Source: Pseudomonas sp.
GTDB taxonomy: Bacteria > Pseudomonadota > Gammaproteobacteria > Pseudomonadales > Pseudomonadaceae
Direction of reading: 5' to 3'
NCBI GenBank assembly: GCA_003525045.1
Contig: DQGF01000281.1
Location: forward strand, 1-5,520
DNA length: 5,520 nucleotides
Of the stretch, positions 5,180 to 5,520 are shown piece by piece. Every line of letters begins with the position of its first letter. The stretch's first letter is position 1. A program made the position numbers and the translations under genes. The notes below the pieces were generated by a model. The model worked only from the letters and a program-made list of their open reading frames with translations, was not told where the DNA came from and searched no databases.

Positions 5180-5520
5180 GTGAGCAGTGATTCCAAGCCG
5201 CAGGCTGATGAATCGCCGTTGGCCACCCCACCGGCGATTCATCGGCTGAGGGTTCTCACCGTCAACACCCACAAGGGTTTTACCGCGCTCAACCGGCGCT
5301 TCATCCTCCCGGAACTGCGTGAAGCAGTGCGCAGTACCTCGGCGGACCTGGTGTTCCTGCAGGAAGTCGTCGGCGAACACGAGCGTCATTCCTCTCGGTT
5401 CAACAACTGGCCGCAAACCTCGCAATACGAGTTCCTCGCCGACAGCATGTGGAGCGACTTCGCCTACGGCCGCAACGCGGTTTACCCCGACGGTCACCAC
5501 GGCAATGCCCTGCTGTCGAA
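5180..5520 (+). CDS. Endonuclease/exonuclease/phosphatase family protein, YbhP-like (N-terminal part)
   Basis: The frame opens at GTG 5180 and runs off the window after 113 codons. After a polar N-terminal tail of about 20 residues, [13 protein letters not shown] (22-34) gives the first strand with the conserved Asn (N29) and His (H31) of the EEP fold. DLVFLQEV (56-63) carries the metal-binding Glu (E62). HHGNALLS (106-113) is the start of the next conserved motif. Enzymes of this fold are Mg2+-dependent phosphodiesterases or phosphatases; the true substrate of this branch is unknown. The pattern is close to E. coli YbhP, whose gene lies before clsB (cardiolipin synthase B). A clsB-type gene downstream would support the match, but lies outside the window. 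No signal peptide is seen. The REPIN lies about 95 bp upstream, and no clear promoter was found between them. Confidence 0.85.
   Translation, partial: MSSDSKPQADESPLATPPAIHRLRVLTVNTHKGFTALNRRFILPELREAVRSTSADLVFLQEVVGEHERHSSRFNNWPQTSQYEFLADSMWSDFAYGRNAVYPDGHHGNALLS

Noticed and set aside
5114..5500. Minus-strand ORF of 128 codons
   Set aside because: Antisense to the EEP-family gene, whose plus-strand frame carries conserved motifs and a strong ribosome binding site.
1..5520. CRISPR array, tRNA, rRNA, prophage or complete insertion sequence
   Set aside because: No regularly spaced repeats, cloverleaf, rRNA-like blocks, transposase or phage genes were seen.

Overview
The window looks like chromosomal DNA of a Pseudomonas, most likely of the P. 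fluorescens group. The evidence is a gene starting MFKVTPNPP, a protein class I know only from Pseudomonas, two REP-type palindromes of typical Pseudomonas form (one arranged as a REPIN), and a glycerate kinase and an endonuclease/exonuclease/phosphatase (EEP) gene of ordinary pseudomonad character.

Left part (1-2677, minus strand). The 5' end of a beta-helix, autotransporter-like adhesin gene runs off the left edge. An 18-bp perfect palindrome precedes it and resembles a GntR-type operator. Next upstream, separated by a stem-loop terminator, is a 662-residue protein of unknown function. It appears to consist of five diverged repeats of about 120-130 residues, probably Ig-like beta-sandwiches, and has no recognisable signal peptide.

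Middle (2678-3681, plus strand). A gene-poor stretch of about 640 bp carries several inverted repeats and stem-loops. Its right part (about 3099-3321) looks like a structured 5' leader for the small DUF6124-like gene at 3322-3681. In this leader one CTGCTAA segment can pair with either of two TTAGCAG copies. The Shine-Dalgarno (SD) sequence of the gene lies in a hairpin loop and is also complementary to a CU-rich tract about 35 nt upstream. This leader is the most interesting part of the window.

Right part (3682-5520). A REP hairpin lies between the DUF6124-like gene and the convergent glycerate kinase gene (minus strand), which links glyoxylate/glycerate metabolism to glycolysis. A REPIN of about 88 bp follows, then the 5' end of an EEP-family phosphatase/nuclease gene resembling ybhP, running off the right edge on the plus strand.

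There is no sign of a phage, a complete transposon, a CRISPR array, rRNA or tRNA. The genes do not form one pathway; the window joins a surface-protein locus, a lineage-specific small gene with a regulated-looking leader, and housekeeping genes.
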